Positions 26,725 through 35,938 of a stretch of DNA of 64,000 nt are shown piece after piece; position 1 is the first letter of the stretch; every line of letters begins with the position of its first letter. Source of the stretch: Pseudonocardia sp. TRM90224. GTDB lineage: Bacteria > Actinomycetota > Actinomycetes > Mycobacteriales > Pseudonocardiaceae. The position numbers and the translations under genes were made by a program. The stretch is taken from NCBI RefSeq assembly GCF_021245725.1, contig NZ_JAJGSX010000040.1:17422-81421 (forward strand). The letters are read 5' to 3'. Below the pieces are notes generated by a model. It did no database searches. It saw only the letters and a list, made by a program, of their open reading frames with translations, and was not told the DNA's origin.

Positions 26725-27743
26725 CGGGCCGCCCGCCGCATCACACGCCTCCCCGCCACCACCGACTCGTACACCTCGAGGTGCCGGTCGATCATGGTGA
26801 CGACATCGTACTCGGGATGCAGCTCGTCGGACCGCTTGCGCGCGCCCTCGGCGTACATGTCGTAGTCGGCGACCAGCCGCTGGATCGCCGCCGCCATGTC
26901 GTCGACGTCGCCGGGGCGGGCGAGCACCCCGCCGTGCAGCACCTGCTCGGGCACGCCGGCGTCGTCGGTGGCCACAACCGGCCGGTTGGCCAGCAGCGAC
27001 TCGGTGATGACGCTCGGCAGCGACTCCGCCTCCGCGCGGCTGGGCAGCACGAGCACGTTGGTGCGCTCGTACTCCGCCGCCATCCCCGCGACGTCCTTGC
27101 GCCCGACGAACTCGACGGCGTCGGCGAGCCCCAGCTGCCCCGCGAGCGCCTGCAGCTCCGCGAGCTGGCCGGGGTTGTGGAAGACCAGCCGCAGCGCGAC
27201 CGGGGTGGTCGCCCGGATCGCGGCCATGGCGCGCAGCAGCACGTCGATCCCCTTGCGCGGGATGAGCTGGCCGGCGTAGAGGAAGCGCCACGGTTCACCG
27301 TCGGCGGGCCGGACCGGCGGGGTGACCCGCTCCGGCGCGTCGATGCCGTTGCGGATCACCGTCACCGGGCAGCGCACCTGCGTGCGCAGCCGGGCCGCCT
27401 CCTGGTGCGAGAGCGCGACCATCGCGTCGGCGGCCCGGTTCATCAGCCACAGCGACGCGGCCCGCGCGGCGGGCAGGGTCCGCTCCTCGTTGTGCCGCGT
27501 GAACACCAGCGGCACCCGGTGCAGCGGGCGCAGTCCGGCGAGCAGGGGCAGGCTCTTCGCCACGTGGTGGACGTGCACGACGTCGATGCCGTCGAGGCGA
27601 TGCCGCCAGATGTGCCCCGCGGTGACGACGTCGACACCACGCTCGCGCAGGCCCTTCGAGAGAGTCATCTCCGGGGTCGGGTTGATGCTGCGCCGGTAGT
27701 CGTCATCGCGGCCGAACACGCCGCCGACGATCAGGACTCTCAT
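26721..27743 (-). CDS. Glycosyltransferase family 4
   Basis: The 340-residue GT-B enzyme has an N-terminal MRVLIVGGVFG fold, DVVHVHHVAKSLP, FLYAGQLIPRKGIDVLLRAM and the E-x7-E motif in PSRAEAESLPSVITESLLANRPVVATD. It would use a nucleotide sugar to extend the lipid-linked oligosaccharide. Translation is coupled to both neighbours by short overlaps (polymerase upstream, GT2 downstream). Confidence 0.92.
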   Translation of the reverse strand: MRVLIVGGVFGRDDDYRRSINPTPEMTLSKGLRERGVDVVTAGHIWRHRLDGIDVVHVHHVAKSLPLLAGLRPLHRVPLVFTRHNEERTLPAARAASLWLMNRAADAMVALSHQEAARLRTQVRCPVTVIRNGIDAPERVTPPVRPADGEPWRFLYAGQLIPRKGIDVLLRAMAAIRATTPVALRLVFHNPGQLAELQALAGQLGLADAVEFVGRKDVAGMAAEYERTNVLVLPSRAEAESLPSVITESLLANRPVVATDDAGVPEQVLHGGVLARPGDVDDMAAAIQRLVADYDMYAEGARKRSDELHPEYDVVTMIDRHLEVYESVVAGRRVMRRAAR

Positions 27744-29221
27744 GGTTGTGCCTCCGGCATCCGGTTCCTGTACAGGCGGGCCACCAGCACGATGAGGACG
27801 ATCGGCGGCATGAAGTAGACGACGATCTGGGCCAGCACCGACAGCGAGTTGATCACCAGCGTGGCGGTCCACAGGCCGCAGTAGGTCCACGTATAGGCGG
27901 CGAGCGGGTCCTGCGCGCCCGCAACGAGGTCGTCGAGCCTGCGGACGGCGACGCCCAGCAGGACGTAGCCGGCGACAACCGCCAGCAACCCCCCGTTCCA
28001 GTAGAGCTCGGCGCCGAAGACGATGTTCTGGTCGGTGATGCCGGACCGCCCGTAGAGCATCTCGTTGTAGAGCACCGGGCCGCTGCCCGCGCGGTACGGC
28101 TTGCCGAGGATCGGCACCGGCAGCAACGCCGAGCCGACGAGCGTCGCACCGCCGTGGAAGCCCGCCGCCTCGGTGTCGGCGATGACGACCGCCCAGAACT
28201 GGGCGCCGCCGCCGTACAGCTGGACGGTGTCGGCGATGGTGTCGGACGGGCCGGTGAGCCCGGCGTCGGTCGCGCTGATCCGCCCGCCCTGCGTGCCGAG
28301 GTAGTTCTGGCGGTACTGGCCGAACTGGAACCCGATCGTCCCGAGCAGCACCAGCACGAACATCAGCCGCAGCATCCGCACGCGCTTGACGGTGAAGCTG
28401 TACGCCGTGAGCAGCCCGAGCAGCGGGATGAGGATCGCGGCCCGGTTGTACTCGTAGGTCGCCGAGACGGCCAGCAGCAACAACGCGACCGCGACCTGCG
28501 AGACCACCATCGGCCGGCCCGGTCGCCGCCGCATGATCAGCAGCGCCCAGACGATCACGAGCCCGATCGAGAGGAACGGCCGCAGGAACGACGCGGCGGC
28601 TTCGCCGAGCGTCGAGGTCGCGCCCGGGATCGAGAAGACGTCACCCTGCCCGGAGAAGTAGTCGATCAGCGCGCCGACCGACGGGAAGGCGAGGAACAGT
28701 CCGATCCCGCCGATCACGACGAAGGACGCCGCCAGCATCACCGGTGCGGAGTTCGCGCCGGCGTCGGGGAGCAGGCGGTTCGGGATGGGCCTGGCCCGCA
28801 GCAAGCAGAGCCCGACCGCGAACGCCGCGTAAGCCGCGGCCTGCATCAGCAACGCCTGGTTGATGAACCGGTCGTCGGGCAGCACGGGCAGCGAGCCGGG
28901 CGTCGGGCCGCTGAGCATCGTCAGCACCGGCAGCGCGACCAGCTGGAGCCCGAAGAGCAGCACGGCGACGTTGCCGGGCGCGAGCGCCCGGTCGGCTCGC
29001 CACCGGGCCCGCGGCACGAGCACCTGCACCGCCGCGAACGTCCCGATCGCGACCGGTACGGCGGGGAAGCGGCCGGTGTAGGGGCTGTACTGGTGCGCCC
29101 ACGCCCAGACGAGCGCGGCCACGAGGGTGAGCACGAGCGTCACGCCGAGCGTCACGCCGGAGACGGGCTCCTGCCCGTCGGTGGCGGCGCGCGGGTCGTC
29201 GGAGACCGTCGGGGCAGTCAT
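27740..29221 (-). CDS. Oligosaccharide repeat-unit polymerase (Wzy-like)
   Basis: The 493-residue protein has about 12 hydrophobic helices with a long external loop after helix 8-9 (QYRQNYLGTQGG to NEMLYGRSGITDQNIVFG), as in Wzy/O-antigen polymerases. Sequence conservation in this family is low, so the call rests on topology and position between the flippase and glycosyltransferase genes. It would join repeat units at the outer membrane face of the cytoplasmic membrane. Confidence 0.8.
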   Translation of the reverse strand: MTAPTVSDDPRAATDGQEPVSGVTLGVTLVLTLVAALVWAWAHQYSPYTGRFPAVPVAIGTFAAVQVLVPRARWRADRALAPGNVAVLLFGLQLVALPVLTMLSGPTPGSLPVLPDDRFINQALLMQAAAYAAFAVGLCLLRARPIPNRLLPDAGANSAPVMLAASFVVIGGIGLFLAFPSVGALIDYFSGQGDVFSIPGATSTLGEAAASFLRPFLSIGLVIVWALLIMRRRPGRPMVVSQVAVALLLLAVSATYEYNRAAILIPLLGLLTAYSFTVKRVRMLRLMFVLVLLGTIGFQFGQYRQNYLGTQGGRISATDAGLTGPSDTIADTVQLYGGGAQFWAVVIADTEAAGFHGGATLVGSALLPVPILGKPYRAGSGPVLYNEMLYGRSGITDQNIVFGAELYWNGGLLAVVAGYVLLGVAVRRLDDLVAGAQDPLAAYTWTYCGLWTATLVINSLSVLAQIVVYFMPPIVLIVLVARLYRNRMPEAQP

Positions 29222-30564
29222 CGGCCGGCCACCGTCCGGCGGGCCGCGCGTGCGACCGGCAGCAGCACGGCGCAGGTCGCGATGTAGGCGAGCAGGTAGG
29301 CCACAGCCAGCCCGACCCCCTGGAACAGCGGCACCAGCACCAGCGCGCTGACGGCGAGCGTGCCCGCGAGCGCGGCGTCGCTCCACACCCACAGCGCCAC
29401 CCGACCCTCGGCGAGCGCCCGCTGGCTGAGCACGTTGTTCAGCGCCGTCGGCACCACGGCCAGCGCGAGCGCGGCCAGCACGGCGGCACCGCCGGCGAAC
29501 CCAGGCCCCTGCAGGGCCATCAGCGGACCGGAGAGCACGATCAGCACCAGTGCCGCGAGCACGGAGAACGCCAGCGTCATCGCGCCGTAGCGCACGAAGA
29601 GGTCCCGCGCGTCGGCCACGCGGTCCGTCGCGCGCAGCCGGCCCAGCATCGGCAGCAGCACCGAGCCCATCGTGGCCGGCACGAACAGCGCGATCGCGTG
29701 CCAGCGCAGCGCGACGGCGAACAACCCGACCAGCTCCAGCCCGCCGGGCTGCCGGCCGAGCACCACCTGCCCCAGCCACAGCGCCGGCTGCAGCGCGACC
29801 CCCGCCACCATCGCCGGGAGCGAGACCTTCAGCAGATCCCGCACCGCCGGGCGGGTGCCGGTGAACCAGACGCGGCGCAGCTCGGCCGGGCGGCCGCGGC
29901 GGACCAGCCACAGCCCGAGCAGGCACGTCGTCGCCTCGGCGGCGACCAGGGCCCACAGCGCGTTCGCCGGGCCGGGGGCGAGCAGGAGCGCACCGCCGAG
30001 CACGCCGCCGGCGAGCAGGCCCTGCACCGCACGGAACCGGCCGACGTCGGCGAACCGCTCGTGCGCCGAGAGCAGCCCGGCGAGCAGCTCCACGGTGGGC
30101 GTCAGCAGGACGAGTGCGCTGGCGATGGCGAGCAGGACGACCATGCCGTCCTGGTCGAGCACATGCGTCGCGACCCACGGCGCGGTGGTGGCCAGCAACA
30201 CGACCGCCGCGATCCCGACGGTCGCCGCGACGGCCAGCGCCGCGTCGGTCAGCCGCTCGGCGCGCGGCGCGTCGACCGACCGCGCCTCCGCGACCAGCTT
30301 CTGCGTCGCGACGGGCAGGCCGAGCCCGCTGACCGCGCTCACCACGAGGGCCGTCGAGAGCGCGAGCGACACCCCACCGAAGTCGGCGCTGCCCAGCACC
30401 CGCGCCGCCACCAGCAGCGCGCCGACGTTGATCACCCTGCCGACGAACGTCCCCGCCAGCGCCCACGCACCGCCGTTCAACGCGGCCCGCAGCGTCGGCT
30501 CGCGCAGCAGCGCGACTCCCCGCGCCCACAGCCGGTTCACTGCCGCATCACCGCCGTGCCGCAT
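29218..30564 (-). CDS. Oligosaccharide flippase (Wzx/MOP type)
   Basis: The 448-residue protein has about 12-14 membrane helices and begins, after an Arg-rich stretch, with ALNGGAWALAGTFVGRVINVGALLVAARVLGSADFGGVSLALS, the typical Wzx start. It translocates the undecaprenyl-linked repeat unit. ATG 30564 overlaps the GT4 stop; an internal GTG (VNRLWARG) about eight codons later is an alternative start. Confidence 0.88.
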   Translation of the reverse strand: MRHGGDAAVNRLWARGVALLREPTLRAALNGGAWALAGTFVGRVINVGALLVAARVLGSADFGGVSLALSTALVVSAVSGLGLPVATQKLVAEARSVDAPRAERLTDAALAVAATVGIAAVVLLATTAPWVATHVLDQDGMVVLLAIASALVLLTPTVELLAGLLSAHERFADVGRFRAVQGLLAGGVLGGALLLAPGPANALWALVAAEATTCLLGLWLVRRGRPAELRRVWFTGTRPAVRDLLKVSLPAMVAGVALQPALWLGQVVLGRQPGGLELVGLFAVALRWHAIALFVPATMGSVLLPMLGRLRATDRVADARDLFVRYGAMTLAFSVLAALVLIVLSGPLMALQGPGFAGGAAVLAALALAVVPTALNNVLSQRALAEGRVALWVWSDAALAGTLAVSALVLVPLFQGVGLAVAYLLAYIATCAVLLPVARAARRTVAGR

Positions 30565-31706
30565 CACCGCCGTGCCACCTCGCGGTAGATGCGGTCGGCC
30601 TGGTCGGCGACGGCGGGCCAGGTGAACTTCCGGGCGGCCTCCGGTGCGGCGGCGGCGAACCGCGCACGGCTCTCCGCGTCCTCGCACAGCGCCAGCAGCA
30701 CCCGGGCCAGCTCTTCCGCGTCGCCCGGCGGCACCAGCACCCCCGCCGTCGACGGCACGACCTCCGGCAGCCCGCCCTGGTCGGAGCAAACGACCGGGGT
30801 GCCGGACGAGAGCGCCTCGGCCGCCGCCATGCCGAACATCTCGTCCTGCCGCGTGGGCATCGCGCAGACGTCGAGCGAGCGGAATACGTCGGCGAGCTCG
30901 TCCTCCGGCACGGGCCCGAGCCAGCGGCCGCCGACCCGGCCGATCTCGTCGGTCAGCGGGGTCGGGTCGGGGCCCGCGGTGCCGAACCAGTCGCTCGGCC
31001 CGGCCATCAGCAGCGTCGAGCGGGCGAACCGCCCCTTGACCGAACGGAACGCCTCGACGAGTGTGTCCGACCCCTTCTGCTCGCAGACCCGTCCTACGTA
31101 GCCGATGACGACGTCGTCGTCGATGTCGTACTTGCGCCGGACCGCGGCCCTGCGCTCCTCGTCGGGGCGGAACTGCTCGACGTTGACCCCGTTGGGCAGC
31201 ACCGTGAACGCGTTGCGCGGCAGGTTCCACCAGGTCGCGGCCTCGCGCGCGCAGAACTCGGAGACCGGCAGCAGCAGGTCGAACTGCTGCAACGCGCGCC
31301 GGTAGGCGGCCTTGACCGCGGGCCGCGCGGTGCCGCGGTACTGGAAGTAGTCGAACGTGAGCACCTTCGCCGCCGGGATGCCGGCAAGCATCGCCGCGCC
31401 CGCGGCGCTGTTGTGGACGTGCACGACGTCCGGGGCGAACCGGCGCAGCGCACCGCGGGCCCGCGCCAGCAGCTCGAGGTCGCGGATCGGGCGCCGGGTG
31501 CGGCACGGGACGTCGTGGATCGACACGCCCTTCGCGGCCCCCGGTTCCCGCGGGCCGTCCGGGCTCATCGAGACGAGCAGCACCTCGTCGCCGCGGGCCA
31601 CCTGCGCGGCGGCCAGCTCGATCATCCGCCGCTCGACGGCACCGCCGAACTTATAACCGACCGGCAGCGAGGCCGGCCCGATGTGGGCGATCCGCATCGC
31701 ACTCAT
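30564..31706 (-). CDS. Glycosyltransferase family 4
   Basis: The 380-residue GT-B protein has MRIAHIGPASLPVGYKFGGAVER, DVVHVHNSAAGAAML, LPNGVNVEQFRP, VIGYVGRVCEQKGSDTLVEAF and an E-x7-E motif in QDEMFGMAAAEALSSGTPVVCSD. It belongs to the PimB/MshA-like clade of actinobacterial GT4 enzymes, but the sugar is unknown. It starts the operon that runs down to GT2; 70 bp separate it from the next GT4 gene. Confidence 0.92.
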   Translation of the reverse strand: MSAMRIAHIGPASLPVGYKFGGAVERRMIELAAAQVARGDEVLLVSMSPDGPREPGAAKGVSIHDVPCRTRRPIRDLELLARARGALRRFAPDVVHVHNSAAGAAMLAGIPAAKVLTFDYFQYRGTARPAVKAAYRRALQQFDLLLPVSEFCAREAATWWNLPRNAFTVLPNGVNVEQFRPDEERRAAVRRKYDIDDDVVIGYVGRVCEQKGSDTLVEAFRSVKGRFARSTLLMAGPSDWFGTAGPDPTPLTDEIGRVGGRWLGPVPEDELADVFRSLDVCAMPTRQDEMFGMAAAEALSSGTPVVCSDQGGLPEVVPSTAGVLVPPGDAEELARVLLALCEDAESRARFAAAAPEAARKFTWPAVADQADRIYREVARR

Positions 31707-31776
31707 GCACAGCTCCTCGTGCGACTCGTCCGCGCCACAGGATGGGGGAAGGGCTCAGCAAGATCGTTCCGACTGC

Positions 31777-33018
31777 TCACTCGCCGGCTCGCCGCCGCTC
31801 GTTACGCAGCTCCCGGTAGAGGTCCACGATGCGCTCCCACACCACGTGCTCGGCGAAGTGCCGCTCGACGAAGGTCCGGCCGGCGGCACCGAGGCGCTGC
31901 CGCTGCGCGGGCTGCTCGGCGAGCCCCGCCAGCGTCGTCCCGAGCGCGCCGGCGTCGTCGACCCCGACCACGATCCCGGTCCGCCCGTCGTCGACGGCGT
32001 CGGGGCAGCCCGTCGCGGACGTCGTCACGGTCGGCAGCGCGCACGCCGCGGCCTCCAGCAGCACGTTCGGCAGGCCTTCGCGCCGGCTGGGCAGCACGAA
32101 CACGTCCATCGCCGGGTACCAGCGCGCGGGATCGGCGACAACACCCGTCACGTGGATCCGCGGGTCGGTCCGGATCCGCTCGGCGAGCTCGGTGGGCAGC
32201 GGGTCGGCCGCGTCGAGGTCGCCGACGAGCAGCAGGCGCGCGTCGCGGCCGGCGGCGGCCCCCTTGCCCGCGACCGTCTCGAACGCCGCGAGCAGCGCCT
32301 CGATCCCCTTGTCCGCGACGAGCCGGCCCACGAACCCGACGACGAACGCGCCCTCCGCGAATCCCGCCGCCGCCTTCGCCGCCACGACCTCGTCCGGGGT
32401 GAACGGGTGGAAGCGCTCGAGGTCGATCCCGTTCGTCGAGCCGCGCCCGAGCAGCCGGGTCCGCTCCTCGCGGACCAACCGCAGCTCGACGGCGCGATCG
32501 CGCAACGACCCGCTCGCGCACAGCACCGTCGTCGCGAGCCCACATGTCGCCCGTTCCGCGGCGTGCAGCAGCCGGTACCGCAGCGAGCCCGGCCGTTCGC
32601 CTTCGAGGCGCAGCCCCCACAGCGAGTAGATCCGCACGGGCACGCCGGCGAGGCGGGCGGCGAGCCCGACCACGAGCGCGGCCTTCGGCGTGCTCGCGTT
32701 CACGATCGACGGCCGCAGCCGGCGCAGCACCCGCACAGCGGCGACGAGGGAGCGCACGTCGGCCGGCGAGGCCAGCCCGCGCGTCATCGTCAGCGGCACC
32801 ACCTCGACACCTTCCGCCGCGGCGAACCCGGCGAGGTCGATCTCGTCCTCCGGCGAGCAGATCACGACGACCCGGTAGCCCTGCGCACGCATCGCGGCCA
32901 GCTGGCCGCGCAACAACACGACGGCCGAACGCGCGACCGTCACGGCGTATACGACAACAGGGGGCCCACTGGGCGCGACGGATGCCTTGCGCACACCCCC
33001 GGTCGATTGAACGGTCAC
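31777..33018 (-). CDS. Glycosyltransferase family 4
   Basis: The 413-residue protein has the WecF/CapM-like pattern VVVYAVTVARSAVVLLRGQLAAMRAQGYRVVVICSP, SIVNASTPKAALVVGLAARLAGVP, GSTNGIDLERFHP and the E-x7-E motif in PSRREGLPNVLLEAAACALP. Members act early in capsule synthesis. GTG 33018 is the start; ahead of it lies a perfect inverted repeat at 33032-33048, in the divergent region shared with the Wzc-like gene. Confidence 0.9.
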   Translation of the reverse strand: MTVQSTGGVRKASVAPSGPPVVVYAVTVARSAVVLLRGQLAAMRAQGYRVVVICSPEDEIDLAGFAAAEGVEVVPLTMTRGLASPADVRSLVAAVRVLRRLRPSIVNASTPKAALVVGLAARLAGVPVRIYSLWGLRLEGERPGSLRYRLLHAAERATCGLATTVLCASGSLRDRAVELRLVREERTRLLGRGSTNGIDLERFHPFTPDEVVAAKAAAGFAEGAFVVGFVGRLVADKGIEALLAAFETVAGKGAAAGRDARLLLVGDLDAADPLPTELAERIRTDPRIHVTGVVADPARWYPAMDVFVLPSRREGLPNVLLEAAACALPTVTTSATGCPDAVDDGRTGIVVGVDDAGALGTTLAGLAEQPAQRQRLGAAGRTFVERHFAEHVVWERIVDLYRELRNERRRAGE

Positions 33019-33031
33019 TCGTTTCAGCTCG

Positions 33032-33048
33032 GGTGCGCCGGACGCACC
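33032..33048. promoter_or_regulatory. Inverted repeat GGTGCG-CCGGA-CGCACC in the divergent GT4/Wzc promoter region
   Basis: The 6-bp arms are perfect and lie 14 bp upstream of the minus-strand GT4 start, followed by CGTTAC (GTAACG on the minus strand). It could be an operator or a hairpin in the leader mRNA. GTAACG-type hexamers also occur before the dehydratase gene and the deacetylase gene. Confidence 0.4.
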
Positions 33049-33189
33049 GTTACAAGGATCGGCCGCATGGTCTGAACGGGTGAATGCGACCCGGATCCAT
33101 GAACGATCACGCGGAGCCGTACGAGATAACCAGCGACGTCGTACCAGTCGGTGCGCTGCGACTCGTTTGTGTTGGTTTTTGGGGGGCAG

Positions 33190-34770
33190 TTGTCTTTCCG
33201 CGCATATCTCCGCCTGCTGCGCGATGGCCGGTGGTGGATCTCCGCCGGGTTGTTGATCGGACTGGCGGCCGGGTTCCTGTCCGCGCAGACGACCGACCCC
33301 GTCTACTCGGCGAGCACCACGCTGTACGTGGCCGCCATCGAGGGCGGCGGCGAGCCGGGGCAGGCCTACCAGGGCAGCCTCCTCGCCGAGCAGAAGTCGC
33401 GCGCCTACGCCGAGCTGATGAGCAGCGAGCGCATCCGGGCCGAGACCGCGAACGTGCTGGGCGAGCCGATCGATCCGGGCGTGATCTCCGGGCAGGCGTC
33501 GGCCGGTAGCCCGGTGGTGACGGTCACGGCCCGCACGTGGTCGCCGGAGCTGGCCGCCAGGATCGCCAACATCGCCGCGGGCAAGCTTGCCAACCTCGTC
33601 TCGGAGCTGGAGCGCCCGCAGGACCGGCTGCTCTCCACCGTCATCACGGTCCGGGTCGTCGCGGAGGCGGCGGAACCGACCGACCCCGTCGCTCCCGACC
33701 TGCGGCTCTCGACCGCGCTCGGCGGGCTGATCGGCCTGCTCGTCGGGGTCGGGATCACGCTGCTGCGGCGCAACCTGGACCGCTCCGTGCGCGAGCCGGC
33801 CGCGCTGGAAGGGCTCGCCGGGGCGCCGCTGCTCGCAAGCCTGCCGAAGCAGTCGCGCCGCCAGGCCGGCCTTTCACCGACCCCCGACGGCAGCACCGGC
33901 CGCAACGCCGAGGCCGTCCGGATGCTGCGCACGAACGTGCGGTTCGCGGCCGGTGGCCGCGAGATCACGACGTTGCTGATCGCGAGCGCCGTTCCCGGCG
34001 AGGGCCGTACGTCGCTGGCCTGCGAACTCGCGCTCGCCTACGGGCAGCAGCGCCAGCGCGTCCTGCTCGTCGACGCCGACCTGCGCACCCCGCGCGTCGC
34101 GCAACGCATGAACATCGACGGCAGCACCGGGCTCAGCTCCGTCCTCGCCGGCAGGTGCGAGGTCGACGACGCCATCTTCAGCTGGGCGGGGGTGGTCGAC
34201 GTCCTGCCCGGCGGACCGGTCCCGGTCAACCCCAGCGAGCTGCTCGACTCCGAGCGGCTGGTCAACCTGCTCGACCACGTCAAGCGCAAGTACGACGTCG
34301 TGCTGATCGACTCGTCGCCGCTGCTGCCCAGCACCGACGCCGCGATCCTCGCCGCCCGCTGCGACGCCACGCTACTGCTGGTGCGGCACGGCCGGACCGC
34401 GGACGCCCGGGTCGAGGCGGCCGCGGAGGCGCTGCGCCGGGTGCGCGCCACGGTGATCGGCGCCGTCTTCACCATGGCCCCCGGTTCCATGGCGCCGCCG
34501 AAGGCGCACCGCGACACACCGGCCCAGGCCGAGCCGGTCGCGGCCGCCGCACTGTCGCGCCGCACCGAAGAGGTCACCCAGAGCATCACGGTGCCGAGCC
34601 CGGCGCCCGAGCGCGAGGTCACCGTGCCCACCGCGCTCGACCCGACCCCGCCCGCCGACCCGGTCGACACCACGGACCGAACCAGCACGACGGAGCTGCC
34701 TGCGTCGGAGAACGGCGCCGCGGCACCGCCGCGCCCGCAACCGACACCGCGGGCGAAGACCTCGGCCTAG
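33190..34770 (+). CDS. Chain-length regulator fused to BY-kinase-like ATPase (Wzc-like)
   Basis: The protein of about 526 residues has a Wzz domain with two membrane helices (WWISAGLLIGLAAGFL near the start; LGGLIGLLVGVGITLL at about 180), then a CpsD-like ATPase with VLLVDADLRTPRV (Walker A') and YDVVLIDSSPLL (Walker B). The Walker A loop reads SAVPGEGRTSLA: the usual Lys of GEGKS/T is Arg. The C-terminal tail is Pro/Thr/Glu-rich and has no Tyr cluster. TTG 33190 after GGGGGG gives the usual Wzz start (LSFRAYLRLLR); the frame is open back to 33151. It would control polymer length and export. Confidence 0.82.
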   Translation: MSFRAYLRLLRDGRWWISAGLLIGLAAGFLSAQTTDPVYSASTTLYVAAIEGGGEPGQAYQGSLLAEQKSRAYAELMSSERIRAETANVLGEPIDPGVISGQASAGSPVVTVTARTWSPELAARIANIAAGKLANLVSELERPQDRLLSTVITVRVVAEAAEPTDPVAPDLRLSTALGGLIGLLVGVGITLLRRNLDRSVREPAALEGLAGAPLLASLPKQSRRQAGLSPTPDGSTGRNAEAVRMLRTNVRFAAGGREITTLLIASAVPGEGRTSLACELALAYGQQRQRVLLVDADLRTPRVAQRMNIDGSTGLSSVLAGRCEVDDAIFSWAGVVDVLPGGPVPVNPSELLDSERLVNLLDHVKRKYDVVLIDSSPLLPSTDAAILAARCDATLLLVRHGRTADARVEAAAEALRRVRATVIGAVFTMAPGSMAPPKAHRDTPAQAEPVAAAALSRRTEEVTQSITVPSPAPEREVTVPTALDPTPPADPVDTTDRTSTTELPASENGAAAPPRPQPTPRAKTSA

Positions 34771-34803
34771 CGCCCGGCCGGCCCAGCCCCGTCAGGCCGG
34801 GAC

Positions 34804-34832
34804 GGCAACACATGCGTCCCGCATGCGTTGCC
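34804..34832 (+). terminator. Hairpin terminator after the Wzc-like gene
   Basis: GGCAAC (34804-34809) pairs with GTTGCC (34827-34832), and CATGC with GCATG inside, with a GTCCC loop and one A-C mismatch. It lies 34 bp after the stop codon. No U-run follows, as is usual for actinobacterial terminators. Confidence 0.6.
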
Positions 34833-34940
34833 GCCCCATCCCTTGCGGCTCGCGTGCGCGCACGCGGGATGACGGATTCGTTCAAGAGCGATGTCCGGTT
34901 CCGGCCTAGCGTTTCGACGTAACCGCTGGGAGGACTCACC

Positions 34941-35333
34941 ATGACCGAGCTCAACGACGAGGCCCGCGACCTGTTCGCCGGGTCCAACATCGCCCACATC
35001 GCCACCCTCATGCCGGACGGCGGGCCGCACTCGGTTCCGGTGATGGTCGACTTCGAAGGCGAGTACATCGCCTTCTTCACCTCGCCCGAATCGCGGAAGG
35101 GCCGCAACATCGACGCCGACTCGCGCGTCGCGATCTCCATCGCCGACCGGGACAACCTGGTCCGCAGCGCGATCGTCCGCGGCCGGGTCGTGAAGCGCGT
35201 CGGCGGCGACGCCGGCTGGGCTATCGTCGATCGAATCTTCGCGAAGTACACCGGCGGCCCGTACCCGCGGGGCGACGTCCGCGAGGCCTTCCTCGTGGAA
35301 CCGACGCACGTCGTCGTCCCGACATTCGACTGA
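34941..35333 (+). CDS. PPOX-class flavin/F420-dependent oxidoreductase
   Basis: The 130-residue split-barrel protein has NIAHIATLMPDGGPHSVPVMVDF (strand pair of the PNPOx fold), FFTSPESRKGRNIDADSRVAISI and a final EAFLVEPTHVVVPTFD. Small proteins of this pattern in actinobacteria often bind F420 and reduce biliverdin, quinones or nitro compounds (family TIGR03618-like). ATG 34941 follows GGGAGGA. The DHFR-like gene starts 8 bp downstream, so the two are probably an operon. Confidence 0.85.
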   Translation: MTELNDEARDLFAGSNIAHIATLMPDGGPHSVPVMVDFEGEYIAFFTSPESRKGRNIDADSRVAISIADRDNLVRSAIVRGRVVKRVGGDAGWAIVDRIFAKYTGGPYPRGDVREAFLVEPTHVVVPTFD

Positions 35334-35341
35334 GGAGCGAA

Positions 35342-35938
35342 ATGGGCAACGTAGCTATCCAGGCGGTTGTGTCCGTCGACGGCTTCATCGCTTATCCCGA
35401 CGACTCGGTCGGGCCGCTGTTCGACTGGTACTTCAATGGCGACACCGAGCTGATCGCCAGGCCGAGCGACTGGAAGTTCTCCGTCTCGAAGGCGTCGGCC
35501 GAGTTCGCCCAGCCGTTCTGGGACGCGATCAAGGTGACGGTGATCGGCCGCCACCTGTTCGACACCACGAACGGCTGGGAGGGCAAGCCGGCCTCGGGCG
35601 ACCAGCTCGTCGTCGTCACCCACCGACCGCTGCCGGACGAGTGGCTCGCCGAGCACCCGGACGCGCCGTTCCACACCGCCGACTCCGTCGAGTCCGGCAT
35701 CGCGCTCGCGAAGGAGCTCGCCGGCGACGGTCTCGTCTGCGTGACCGCCGGGGATCTCGGCGGCCAGGCGTTCTCGGCCGGCCTGGTCGACGAGGTCGTG
35801 ATGGACGTCGTACCGGTGGTGTTCGGCGAGGGGGTGCGCTTCTTCGGCAGCCACGCCGGCACGGTGCTGCTCGACGACCCCGACCAGGTGGTTCAGGGCG
35901 ACCGCGTGCTGCACCTGCACTTCACCGTGCGGCGCTGA
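35342..35938 (+). CDS. Dihydrofolate reductase-family protein (RibD C-terminal type)
   Basis: The 198-residue protein has VVSVDGFIAYPDDSVGPLFDWY, VTVIGRHLFDTTNGWEG, and VCVTAGDLGGQAFSAGLVDEVVMDVVPVVFGEGVRFF, the usual pattern of single-domain RibD_C proteins. These bind NADPH but most have no known substrate. ATG 35342 follows GAGGAG. The 3' end overlaps the convergent flavin reductase gene by 17 bp. Confidence 0.85.
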   Translation: MGNVAIQAVVSVDGFIAYPDDSVGPLFDWYFNGDTELIARPSDWKFSVSKASAEFAQPFWDAIKVTVIGRHLFDTTNGWEGKPASGDQLVVVTHRPLPDEWLAEHPDAPFHTADSVESGIALAKELAGDGLVCVTAGDLGGQAFSAGLVDEVVMDVVPVVFGEGVRFFGSHAGTVLLDDPDQVVQGDRVLHLHFTVRR

